A stretch of DNA of 64,000 nt from Phaeovulum molybdatiresistens. GTDB lineage: Bacteria; Pseudomonadota; Alphaproteobacteria; Rhodobacterales; Rhodobacteraceae. Shown in pieces: positions 42,717 through 50,707 of the stretch (its first letter is position 1; each line of letters opens with the position of its first letter). Under the pieces are notes generated by a model. The model worked only from the letters and a program-made list of their open reading frames with translations, had not been told where the DNA came from and searched no databases. The position numbers and the translations under genes were made by a program. Location of the stretch: NCBI RefSeq assembly GCF_023544865.1, contig NZ_JAMJFX010000006.1, positions 1 to 64,000 of the forward strand. Direction: 5' to 3'.

Positions 42717-44288
42717 CTACCGCACCAGAACCGCCTCATCCCGGACAAAGGCATCCAGCGTCCCATTGCCACCATTGCCGGTGATATCGATGATCTCGAC
42801 GTCGATGGTGCCATCACCCGTGCCCTGTTGCTGCATCGGGTTGACCATGAAGATGCTGGCAAAGGAATTGACCGGAAAGTCCGTCACACCATTGCCGCCA
42901 TGCGCCAGGCAATCGACGATGGCCGCAAACATCACGCGCGGGTCATCCAGCGGGTCTGTGGGCAGATCGACAGGGTCGGGGTTGCTGCATTGCGGGAAAC
43001 CGCTTTCGGTTCGCCCGCCAACAGCGACGGACTTGTCCGCGATCAGGTTCTGCTCGATCTCATACCGATAGACGTCATAGCGCGACGGCACGACCTTGCC
43101 GCTGGCATCACGCAGGTTCGTGAATGTGCTCATCTCCTCACGCTCTTCGGAGGTCAGCGCAGGTCGCGGGGGCGAGGCATGGTTCTTTTCCCAGTAATTC
43201 TCCACATCCCAGGCGCCAGAACCGATCGAAGCCCCCGGCACACCCTGGTTGGGCGCCGCCATGATCGAATTGTCGGGGAAGGCCTTGACCGCCAGAAACG
43301 CCGGGTCAGAGGTCAGCGACGTGTTGCAATCGCTGTTGCCGAAATAGCCCTTTCGCACATTAGCAGCCGACGGGAATTCAGCCTTCCGGCTGTTGAACGG
43401 CCCGTCGTAAATGTCGAACCGCACGTTCAGACCCTGCGAGATGCTGACCGCCGCACCGGGCTTGGTCGTCACGATCGAATTGTCATAGCAGGTGGGGTTA
43501 TGCCCGCCGGCAAAGACATCGCGGATGGTATTCGCGCTTGCGTTGGAATCATCATTCGCGCCGCGCACCTGAAGGAACCCGAAATTGCCGGGCTTGGCGG
43601 TGCTGTTGCCCGGCGGGTGCAGCTTGATCAGCCGCGCATGCAGATCGCCGCGCGCAAAGGCGCTTTGCAGGTCGGACCCCTCGGGCTCTTTCTCGAACGG
43701 GTTGCAGATGAACAGCGGGGTCACATCGCAGGCCGCCGTGCGATAGGTCGCCACCGCCGAGGCACCCACGCGCACATCGGGATCCTCGTTCTCAAGCCAG
43801 GGGATGAAGTTTGTCATCGCACGGACAAAGAAGGAATGCAGGGGCCGGGATTCAGAATAGACATAGACATAGCGCGCATTCGCGCCGCCCGTGTCATGAT
43901 TTTCCGGCGCGATGAACGTGTTTGGGTCAAGCGGCAGGTCGTCGCTGACAGGGATCGCGGTCAGGAATTCGACACGGAAGTCCCCCCCCGTCTCGGCCGA
44001 ATAGGCCAGATCGATGTGGACATCGTCGCCGACGATACCAAGAAAGCTGACCGAATTGGTGATCTCTTCCATCGCGGCCTTGGCACGCACGATGGCATCA
44101 ACGCCCCCGTCCAGTTCGCGCGCACCGGCAAGGGCCAGCGCATCCGCCGCCGCAGCATGATCGGAATGGGCATTGTTGCCCCGCCCAAGATCAATGATCA
44201 AAAGCGCAAGCCCCATGAATGCCGGCAGCATGATCAATGTGAGCGCCAGCGCATAACCGCTTTCGTTCCTGAAAAATCGTCCCGTCAT
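42717..44288 (-). CDS. tadG: TadG-like pilus assembly protein
   Basis: About 523 residues from ATG 44288 (MTGRFFRNESGYALALTLIM). N-terminal TadE/G helix with GYALALTLIMLPAFMGLALL, then HSDHAAAADALALAGARELDGG, the block that defines TadG N-terminal proteins. The large extracytoplasmic part contains FICNPFEKEPEGSD and several Cys; a vWA-like motif is not obvious. Between tadV and flp in the operon. Probably anchors or caps the pilus machinery. Confidence 0.82.
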   Translation of the reverse strand: MTGRFFRNESGYALALTLIMLPAFMGLALLIIDLGRGNNAHSDHAAAADALALAGARELDGGVDAIVRAKAAMEEITNSVSFLGIVGDDVHIDLAYSAETGGDFRVEFLTAIPVSDDLPLDPNTFIAPENHDTGGANARYVYVYSESRPLHSFFVRAMTNFIPWLENEDPDVRVGASAVATYRTAACDVTPLFICNPFEKEPEGSDLQSAFARGDLHARLIKLHPPGNSTAKPGNFGFLQVRGANDDSNASANTIRDVFAGGHNPTCYDNSIVTTKPGAAVSISQGLNVRFDIYDGPFNSRKAEFPSAANVRKGYFGNSDCNTSLTSDPAFLAVKAFPDNSIMAAPNQGVPGASIGSGAWDVENYWEKNHASPPRPALTSEEREEMSTFTNLRDASGKVVPSRYDVYRYEIEQNLIADKSVAVGGRTESGFPQCSNPDPVDLPTDPLDDPRVMFAAIVDCLAHGGNGVTDFPVNSFASIFMVNPMQQQGTGDGTIDVEIIDITGNGGNGTLDAFVRDEAVLVR

Positions 44289-44411
44289 CTTCCGGTCTCC
44301 GCGGTTTTTGCCCGCCGCCCGCTGCGGCAAAGATTGCCTGCCGCGCGGGCCACATGCCAGTTTGTTTCCAAAAGTATGGGCCTATACCGCTTTGGCGCAA
44401 GGGCCACGGCG

Positions 44412-44891
44412 TCACAGCCAGCGCGAAATGATTGCCCCCATCGCCGCAAGCGCCATCGGCAGGCCATAGGGGATGCGCCGGCTGTGCGACAAGTCAGCCA
44501 CCCGCGCGGCCACCCGCCCCGCAGGCAGCCAGCGCCCGCCCGTTCTTATCAGGATGAGCACCAGCAACGACACGGGCAGCAACAGCAGCGCAAAGACCGC
44601 AAGCCCCGACCACCCGATCAGCACCCCAAGCGGCAGATACAGTTTCGCATCCCCCGCCCCCATCATCCCCAAGAGCCAGAATACGAAACCAAGCCCGAAC
44701 AGCAAGACCCCCGCCGCAAGGTCCGACACCAGAACATCGCGACTGCGCAACGCCAGAACCGCGACGGCAAGACCGATCATCCCCAGCACGTGAAGGTTCC
44801 GGATCCGCAGCGTCCAGAAATCGATCACCGCCAGCGCCGCGAACCCGGCCAGCGCCAGCAGCATCAGACCATCATGGATCATCCCGGCCAA
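44412..44891 (-). CDS. tadV: Prepilin peptidase TadV/CpaA
   Basis: 159 residues, A24 aspartic peptidase without the methylase domain. Catalytic Asp24 (AVIDFWTLRIRN) and Asp81 in the GxGD motif (MMGAGDAKLYLP). Five or six membrane helices. Processes the Flp pilin and the TadE/F pseudopilins encoded downstream. Starts 27 bp after the tadD stop. Confidence 0.86.
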   Translation of the reverse strand: MAGMIHDGLMLLALAGFAALAVIDFWTLRIRNLHVLGMIGLAVAVLALRSRDVLVSDLAAGVLLFGLGFVFWLLGMMGAGDAKLYLPLGVLIGWSGLAVFALLLLPVSLLVLILIRTGGRWLPAGRVAARVADLSHSRRIPYGLPMALAAMGAIISRWL

Positions 44892-44918
44892 GCCCTGCGA
44901 CCGCGCGACCGCCGGGCG

Positions 44919-45444
44919 TCAGATCCCCTGCAGATCGCCACGGCTGCGGCGCTGATAGGTTGATGAATTGCGCAGCAGTTCCAGGTTGTTCGCCACCGTC
45001 TCGTTGGCGGGGTCCATCTCATAGGCGATCAGGAAATGCTTGCGCGCAAGCTGCAGATTGCCGCGCAGCAGCTGCGAATAGCCGTAATTGTTGTGGAACT
45101 CGATCCGGTTGCCGATGATCGGCTGCAGCTTGCGATAGGCCACATCGGCCTGATCAAACCGGCGCAGGCGGTCCAGCGATGCCGCATAGATCAGCAGCGC
45201 CTGCGGATCGTTTGACGCCACCTCGACCGCGCGTTTCGAGGATGTGTGCGCCTTGCCGTAATGGCCGTTCTGGAACTGGGTCTTGGCGGTCACGATCAGC
45301 TGGTCGTTGGGGAAATAGTCGCCACGCGATGCAGTGTCAGCCACGGTTGAAGCCGGGTCGCCGAAAGACGAGAAGTCGCCAAAACCGCCTTCGGTGCAGC
45401 TTGCCAGCATCGACATCGCAAGGATCAGGCCCGTAACACGCATC
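44919..45444 (-). CDS. tadD: TadD-like TPR lipoprotein
   Basis: 174 residues from ATG 45444 (MRVTGLILAMSMLASC): lipobox LASC with Cys16, then TPR-type repeats (HYGKAHTSSKRAVEVASNDP, FDQADVAYRKLQPIIG, NLQLARKHFLIAYEMDPANE). Pilotin-like TPR lipoproteins help secretin assembly in Tad systems. First gene of the Tad locus; 275 bp separate it from the divergent molybdenum hydroxylase operon. Confidence 0.8.
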
Positions 45445-45515
45445 TTTTCACCCTGATTAATGAAATCGAACTGTTGCGCGAAATTGCCCGGCTGTCCACA
45501 ATGAGAGCTACGGAA

Positions 45516-45535
45516 TTTGGCATCTTTTGGCATCT
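45516..45535. repeat. Tandem 10-bp repeat upstream of tadD
   Basis: TTTGGCATCT occurs twice head to tail (45516-45525, 45526-45535), about 72-91 bp before the tadD start. The 10-bp period equals one helical turn, as in response-regulator binding sites. No regulator can be named. Confidence 0.4.
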
Positions 45536-45719
45536 ATTGCAGGAATGACACTCTCATTTCGATGTATTTCGTCATTTCCGTGGCGGGTCGGGCGGCATGG
45601 CGCAAAGCCGGTGGCGGTGGGGCCACCGTAATGTATCATGAGGCTCGGCCAGGATTTCCCGCAGGGTCGGCCCATCGCGGGCCGGGCGCGGCGCGGCGGC
45701 ACAGGACCAGGGGGGCAGA

Positions 45720-46607
45720 ATGCGCTATCACAGACCCGAAAGCTTTGAAGATGCGGTGGCGATTGCCGCAGGTTCGGGCGGAACGACGCGGTTTCTGGCC
45801 GGCGGCACCGACGTTCTGGTGCAGCTGCGCGCGGGGCTTGTGACCCCGGACGATCTGATCGATCTCAAGCACATCCCCGGCGTGGCCGAGATTGTGCGCA
45901 CCGCCGATGGCGGCTGGCGCATCGGCATTGCGGTGACGGGCGCGCAGATGGGCCGCCACGCCGATCTGGTGCGCGACTGGCCCGGTGTTGTTGAAGGGAT
46001 GCAGCTTGTCGGATCGACCCAGGTGCAGGGCCGCGCAACGCCTGTGGGCAACCTGTGCAACGGCTCGCCCGCCGCGGATTCGGTGCCCGGCCTTGTGGCG
46101 GCGGGCGCGCGGGTGGACATCCTTGGCCCGGGCGGGCCGCGCAGCCTTGCGGTGGAAGAAGTTCCGACGGGCCCCGGCCGCACCACGCTGCGTCCCGGCG
46201 AAATCATCACCGCCATCACCCTGCCCCCGCGGGGGGCGCAGGCGGGCGATGCCTACCTGCGCTTTACCCCGCGCACGGAAATGGACATTGCGGTGGTGGG
46301 CGTGGCCGTGAACCTGCGGCTGGACGGCGAGCGGATCGCGGCGGCCCGCATCGCGCTTGGCGCGGTGGCGCCCACGGTGCTGCTGGCAGATGCCGCCGCC
46401 GCTGCGATCATCGGCACCCCGCTTGATGACGCCGCGCTGACGGCACTGGCGACCGCCGCCACCGCGGCGGCAAACCCGATCAGCGACAAACGCGGCACCG
46501 CCGATTTCCGCAAGGAAATCACCGGCGTTCTGGTGCGCCGCGCGGCGCGCATCGCCTATGACCGCGTGCAGGCCCGGACCGGCATCCAGCAAGGAGAGGA
46601 CAAATGA
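45720..46607 (+). CDS. Molybdenum hydroxylase FAD subunit (CoxM/XdhB-like)
   Basis: 295 residues, xanthine dehydrogenase family medium chain. FAD-binding: FLAGGTDVLVQLRAG near 30 and STQVQGRATPVGNLCNGSPA near 105 (TxGGN-like loop). C-terminal CO-dehydrogenase flavoprotein domain ALGAVAPTVLLADAAA. Carries electrons from the Fe-S subunit to a carrier. First of a three-subunit operon; overlaps the Fe-S gene by 4 bp. Confidence 0.87.
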   Translation: MRYHRPESFEDAVAIAAGSGGTTRFLAGGTDVLVQLRAGLVTPDDLIDLKHIPGVAEIVRTADGGWRIGIAVTGAQMGRHADLVRDWPGVVEGMQLVGSTQVQGRATPVGNLCNGSPAADSVPGLVAAGARVDILGPGGPRSLAVEEVPTGPGRTTLRPGEIITAITLPPRGAQAGDAYLRFTPRTEMDIAVVGVAVNLRLDGERIAAARIALGAVAPTVLLADAAAAAIIGTPLDDAALTALATAATAAANPISDKRGTADFRKEITGVLVRRAARIAYDRVQARTGIQQGEDK

Positions 46608-47083
46608 CCAGGATCCACGTGACCGCCACCGTGAATGGCGACCCGGTCGAATTTCTGGCCGATCCGCGCGAAACCCTGCTGGATTGCCTGCGCGACCATC
46701 TGGGCCTGACCGGATCAAAAGAGGGCTGCGGCACGGGCGATTGCGGGGCCTGTTCGGTGCAGATGGATGGCGTTCTGGTCTGTTCGTGCCTGGTGCTGGG
46801 CGTCGAGGCCGAGGGCCGGTCCATCGACACGATCGAGGGCATGGCGACGGGGGGCGATCTGCACCCGCTGCAGCGCAAGTTCATCGAACATGCCGCGCTG
46901 CAATGCGGGTTCTGCACGCCGGGCATTCTGGTCGCCGCCAGGGCGCTGCTGGATCAGAACCCGGACCCCACCGAACAAGAGGTGCGCTATTGGCTGGCCG
47001 GAAACCTGTGCCGCTGCACCGGCTATGACAAGATCATCCGCGCCGTGATGGATGCGGCGGCGGAACTGCGGGGGGCTGCGTGA
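46604..47083 (+). CDS. Molybdenum hydroxylase 2Fe-2S subunit (CoxS-like)
   Basis: 159 residues with two 2Fe-2S domains: plant-type Cys set in GCGTGDCGACSVQMDGVLVC (about 44-63) and the helical domain CGFCTPGI...CRCTGY (about 103-140). AAGGAGAGGA precedes the ATG. Passes electrons from the molybdenum site to FAD. Overlaps the large subunit by 1 bp (ATG at the A of its TGA). Confidence 0.89.
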   Translation: MTRIHVTATVNGDPVEFLADPRETLLDCLRDHLGLTGSKEGCGTGDCGACSVQMDGVLVCSCLVLGVEAEGRSIDTIEGMATGGDLHPLQRKFIEHAALQCGFCTPGILVAARALLDQNPDPTEQEVRYWLAGNLCRCTGYDKIIRAVMDAAAELRGAA

Positions 47084-49332
47084 TGGCCAAGGACGAAATC
47101 CAGCGGACCTATCGCCTGATCGGCACCCGCCCCGACCGCCCCGACGGGCTGGACAAGGTGACGGGGCGGGCGCGCTATGGCGCCGATGTTTCGGCCCCCG
47201 GGATGTTGCACGGCGCGGTGCTGCGCTCGCCCCATGCCCATGCCCGCATCCTGCGGATCGATGCCAGCAAGGCGCTGGCCCTGCCGGGCGTCAAGGCGGT
47301 GGTGACCCGCGCCGATTTTCCCACCGGCCTGACCGGCGAGGACTGGAACCTGCAGGAAAACACCATCGCGGGCGAGGTCGCGCTCTATGATGGGCATGCG
47401 GTCGCGGCGGTGGCGGCGACCTCGCGGCTGATCGCGCAGGATGCCCTGCGCCTGATTGCGGTGGACTATGAAATCCTGCCCCATGTAACCGATGTCGATG
47501 CCGCGATGCGGCCCGACGCCCCCGCGATCCGCCCCGGCGCGGCGGACCATTCCGTGCCCGAAGGCCTGCATCCCAATGTCGTGAAATACATCGATTTTGG
47601 CCATGGCGATCTTGAGGCGGGCTTTGCCGCCGCCGACCTGGTCCGCGAACAATCCTACACGACCGAGGCGACCCATCAGGGCTATATCGAACCCCATGCC
47701 TGCCTGGGGCAGCTGGGCGCCGATGGCAAGGGCGAGATGTGGGTCTGCACCCAGGGGCACTGGTACATCCGCCGGATGGCCGCCGCCGTTCTGGGCATTG
47801 AGGCCGCGCAGCTGCGGGTCACGCCGTCCGAAATCGGCGGCGGGTTTGGCGGCAAGACCACGATCTTCATCGAGCCGCTGGCGCTGGCGCTGTCACGCAA
47901 GGCCGGCGGGCGCCCGGTCAAGATGGTCATGAGCCGGGCCGAGGTGTTCCGCGCCACCGGGCCCACCGCCTCGGCCGCGATGAAGGTCCGGATCGGGATG
48001 AAAAAGGATGGCACGCTGACCGCCGGACAGGCCGAATTTCGCATGCAGGGCGGTGCCTTCCCCGGCGCCCCGGTCAGCAGCGCGCTTTACTGCGCCTTTG
48101 CCAGCTATGCGATCCCGGCGGTGGCGCATGTGGGCTATGACGTGCTGACCAACCGGCCGAAATGCGCGGCCTATCGCGCGCCCGGATCACCGATGGCGGC
48201 CTTTGCGGTCGAAAGCCTGATCGATGAGATGTGCCGCGAACTTGGCCTTGATCCTTTGGAGGTGCGGCTGAAGAATGCCGTGCGCGAAGGCACGAAATCC
48301 AGCTATGGGCCGACCTACGGGCCGATCGGGCTTGTGCAATCGCTGCAGGCGGCGCAGGCGCATCCGAACCTGTCGGTGCCGCTGGGCCCCAACCAGGGGC
48401 GCGGTGTCGCGGCGGGGTTCTGGTTCAACCACGGCGGCGAAACCTCGGTCTCGCTGGCGATCGGCGAAGATGGCACGGTGACCGTCTCGGTCGGCACGCC
48501 CGATATCGGCGGAAGCCGCGCGTCGATCGCGTTGATGACGGCCGAGACTTTGGGGATTGCTTACGAAAACGTGCGCGTCAACGTGGTGGAAACCGGCGCG
48601 CTTGGGGTGAATGAACCCACCCACGGCAGCCGCGCGACCTTTGCCAGCGGCAAGGCCGCGGTCATCGCCGCGCGCCACGCGATCGCCGAAATGTGCCGCC
48701 GCGCCGCTGCCGCCTGGGGGATCGACCCCGAGGCCGTCGACTGGCAAGACGGCGCCGCCGTGCCCGCCGGTCCCAATGCCGGCAAGTTCCCCCCGATGCC
48801 CATTGCGGAAATCGCGGCCCGGATGGGATCGACCGGCGGGCCGATCTCGGGCCATCATGAGGTGACGGCGGGCGGCGTCGGCGCAAGCTTTGGCGTGCAT
48901 GTGGTCGATGTCGAGGTTGACCCCGAAACCGGCCGCACCACGGTTCTGCGCTATCTGGTCGTGCAGGATGCAGGCCGCGCGATCCATCCCGCCTATGTCG
49001 AGGGGCAGTATCAGGGCGGCGCCGCGCAGGGCATCGGCTGGGCCCTGAATGAGGAATACATCCATGACGCCGAAGGCCGGCTGCTGAACCCGGTGTTTCT
49101 GGATTACCGGGTTCCCGTCGCCTCGGACCTGCCGATGATCGACACGGTCATCGTCGAGGTGCCGAACCCCGGCCACCCCTATGGTGTGCGCGGCGTGGGT
49201 GAAACCGGGATCACGCCGCCCCTTCCGGCGCTGGCCAATGCGATCGCTGCGGCCACCGGCGCGCGGCTGCGCAGCCTGCCGATGTCACCGCCCAAGGTGC
49301 TGGCCGCGATCAGGGCGCAGCGCGGTGGTTGA
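47083..49332 (+). CDS. Molybdenum hydroxylase large subunit (xanthine dehydrogenase family)
   Basis: 749 residues, molybdopterin-cytosine-dinucleotide-type large chain. Start DEIQRTYRLIGTRPDRPDGL; GGGFGGKTTIF near 253; AYRAPGSPMAAFAVESLID near 365; catalytic Glu in YGVRGVGETGITPPLPAL near 705. AYRAPG differs from the AYRCSFR loop of form I CO dehydrogenase, so CO oxidation is not supported. Substrate is probably an aromatic, heterocycle or aldehyde. No XdhC-type maturation gene is nearby; the MoaD-like gene follows with an 8-bp overlap. Confidence 0.85.
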   Translation: MAKDEIQRTYRLIGTRPDRPDGLDKVTGRARYGADVSAPGMLHGAVLRSPHAHARILRIDASKALALPGVKAVVTRADFPTGLTGEDWNLQENTIAGEVALYDGHAVAAVAATSRLIAQDALRLIAVDYEILPHVTDVDAAMRPDAPAIRPGAADHSVPEGLHPNVVKYIDFGHGDLEAGFAAADLVREQSYTTEATHQGYIEPHACLGQLGADGKGEMWVCTQGHWYIRRMAAAVLGIEAAQLRVTPSEIGGGFGGKTTIFIEPLALALSRKAGGRPVKMVMSRAEVFRATGPTASAAMKVRIGMKKDGTLTAGQAEFRMQGGAFPGAPVSSALYCAFASYAIPAVAHVGYDVLTNRPKCAAYRAPGSPMAAFAVESLIDEMCRELGLDPLEVRLKNAVREGTKSSYGPTYGPIGLVQSLQAAQAHPNLSVPLGPNQGRGVAAGFWFNHGGETSVSLAIGEDGTVTVSVGTPDIGGSRASIALMTAETLGIAYENVRVNVVETGALGVNEPTHGSRATFASGKAAVIAARHAIAEMCRRAAAAWGIDPEAVDWQDGAAVPAGPNAGKFPPMPIAEIAARMGSTGGPISGHHEVTAGGVGASFGVHVVDVEVDPETGRTTVLRYLVVQDAGRAIHPAYVEGQYQGGAAQGIGWALNEEYIHDAEGRLLNPVFLDYRVPVASDLPMIDTVIVEVPNPGHPYGVRGVGETGITPPLPALANAIAAATGARLRSLPMSPPKVLAAIRAQRGG

Positions 49333-49567
49333 GGTCAATTTGTGGTCGGGCCTGCGCCGGGTGACGGATGGGCAGACAGTGGTGAGCGTTCAGGCCGAAA
49401 CGCTGCAACAGATGCTGGAGGCGCTGGTCGCGGCGCATCCGGGTCTTGCGCCCTATATCCGGGCGGGCGTGTCGGTTTCGGTGAACGGGGTGATCGTCAC
49501 CGACCTGCTGTCGCCCGTCGATCCGGGGGATGAAATCTATCTGATGCAATACCTAAAGGGCGGCTGA
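49325..49567 (+). CDS. MoaD/ThiS-family sulfur carrier
   Basis: 80 residues from GTG 49325, overlapping the large-subunit stop by 8 bp. Ubiquitin-like fold pattern: VEVNLWSGLRRVTDGQTVVS, TLQQMLEALVAAHPGLAPYI, VSVSVNGVIV, SPVDPGDEIYLMQYLKGG. The protein ends exactly in Gly-Gly, the tail that is adenylated and thiocarboxylated in MoaD and ThiS. Its place in the operon suggests service to this one enzyme's cofactor, but no MoaE or MoeB partner is present here. Confidence 0.78.
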   Translation: MVEVNLWSGLRRVTDGQTVVSVQAETLQQMLEALVAAHPGLAPYIRAGVSVSVNGVIVTDLLSPVDPGDEIYLMQYLKGG

Positions 49568-49579
49568 CACGCGCCGCCG

Positions 49580-50005
49580 TCAGTGCCAAAGATCACGCAG
49601 CGATTTGCGCAAGGCGCTTGTGACCTGGTCAATCTCACCCTGCGAGGTCTTGATCCGCAGCAGATCAAAGACCGCGGCAACCGCGACCTCGGGGTCGTAA
49701 AGCGGGGTCACCTTGAAGGCGCCGCCCACCCGCGTCAGGAAATCCTCGCGTGATCGGGGGTGGACGGGGGTGCGATCCGGCACCCAACCCTCATAATAGA
49801 TGCCGCGGATCAGCACCGGCAATTGCGCGCCCAGATCCGCCGCCTCGGCCACGGTCAGATAGTCGCGCAAGGCATGCAGCGTTTCGCGCAACAGCATGTA
49901 GGCGCGGCCCCGTTCGTTCCAGCCCAGGGCGTCTTGCAGAAAGTTCAGCCATTCGGCGACCACCTGCGGCGCGTGGTCAATGGTTTCCAGCCCGGTGATC
50001 TTCAT
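49580..50005 (-). CDS. DUF2267-domain protein
   Basis: 141 residues. The pattern MKITGLETIDHAPQVVAEWL, GRAYMLLRETLHALRDYLTV, LGAQLPVLIRGIYYEGW and REDFLTRVGGAF is that of DUF2267 proteins, all-helical and often found with stress or anaerobically induced genes. Divergent from the HPF/cold-shock gene across a 129-bp spacer carrying an FNR-type box. No enzymatic role can be assigned. Confidence 0.8.
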   Translation of the reverse strand: MKITGLETIDHAPQVVAEWLNFLQDALGWNERGRAYMLLRETLHALRDYLTVAEAADLGAQLPVLIRGIYYEGWVPDRTPVHPRSREDFLTRVGGAFKVTPLYDPEVAVAAVFDLLRIKTSQGEIDQVTSALRKSLRDLWH

Positions 50006-50068
50006 TCCACATCCCCCCGGCGCGACAGCCGCGCGGCGCGATGCTGCGCCCCGAAACGGGCCCGGTCA

Positions 50069-50082
50069 TTGACGACGGTCAA
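50069..50082. promoter_or_regulatory. FNR/Dnr-type box between DUF2267 and HPF genes
   Basis: TTGAC-GACG-GTCAA is a perfect TTGA-N6-TCAA box inside the 18-bp palindrome 50067-50084. Its centre is about 60 bp before the HPF start, fitting a class II position with a short leader, and 70 bp before the DUF2267 start. Two Crp/Fnr proteins with the E-SR recognition pattern are encoded 2-3 kb away. Confidence 0.65.
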
Positions 50083-50134
50083 TGAGAAGCCCCGCCGCGC
50101 TGGCATCCTGATACCGACAAAGCAGGGGGATAAC

Positions 50135-50680
50135 ATGCAACGACAGCCCGTCATCAGCTGGCACAATCTGGACCGATCCGACGCGATGGAGGATCTGGTT
50201 CACAAGCGTCTGGCCGCAGTCGAACAATTCTGCCCCGGCCTGATCGGCGCGCGGGTGGTGATCTCGGCGCCACAAAACCGCCGCCACACCGCGCGCGGCG
50301 TGGATGTGCGCATCCATCTGGACCTGCCGGGGCCGGATGTGGATGTCGCCAAATCCGTGCGGCAGGGTCATGCCGACGACGACCTGACCCTTGCGATCAA
50401 CCGGGCCTTTGGCGCGCTGGAAGAACGGCTGAAGAAAACCCGCCAGCGCATGGACCCGCAGGCGGTCAAGGCCCATCCCGCGGTGCTGCACGGTGAAATC
50501 GTGGAAATCGACGCCCTTGGCTTTGGCTATCTGCGCGGCGACGACGGGCAAGAGGTCTATTTTCAGAAAGACAGTCTGGTCACCGGCGACTGGGACCAGC
50601 TTTCGCTGGGCGACCGGCTGCGCTTTCGCGAGATGGATGGCGACAAGGGGCCCTATGCCGTGGACATCGCCCCGGCATAG
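50135..50680 (+). CDS. HPF/RaiA ribosome-associated protein with C-terminal cold-shock domain
   Basis: 181 residues. An HPF/S30AE-like domain (about 1-108: ISWHNLDRSDAMEDLVHKRL, GVDVRIHLDLPG, AINRAFGALEERLKKTRQRM) is followed by a cold-shock domain (about 117-181: HGEIVEIDALGFGYLRGDDG, QEVYFQKDSLV). AGGGGGAT precedes ATG 50135. This fusion differs from the usual long HPF, whose C-terminal domain is a dimerisation domain. Likely binds idle ribosomes and RNA under oxygen limitation, given the FNR-type box. Confidence 0.82.
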   Translation: MQRQPVISWHNLDRSDAMEDLVHKRLAAVEQFCPGLIGARVVISAPQNRRHTARGVDVRIHLDLPGPDVDVAKSVRQGHADDDLTLAINRAFGALEERLKKTRQRMDPQAVKAHPAVLHGEIVEIDALGFGYLRGDDGQEVYFQKDSLVTGDWDQLSLGDRLRFREMDGDKGPYAVDIAPA

Positions 50681-50707
50681 GCCCGCTGCCTGATCCCGCC
50701 CGCCGGG

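Noticed and set aside
42705..44963. Long plus-strand frame across tadG
   Set aside because: The minus-strand TadG protein has the family N-terminal motif and operon context; the plus frame has none.
47083..49332. Form I carbon monoxide dehydrogenase
   Set aside because: The active-site loop reads AYRAPG rather than AYRCSFR and no cox accessory genes (coxD-G) follow.
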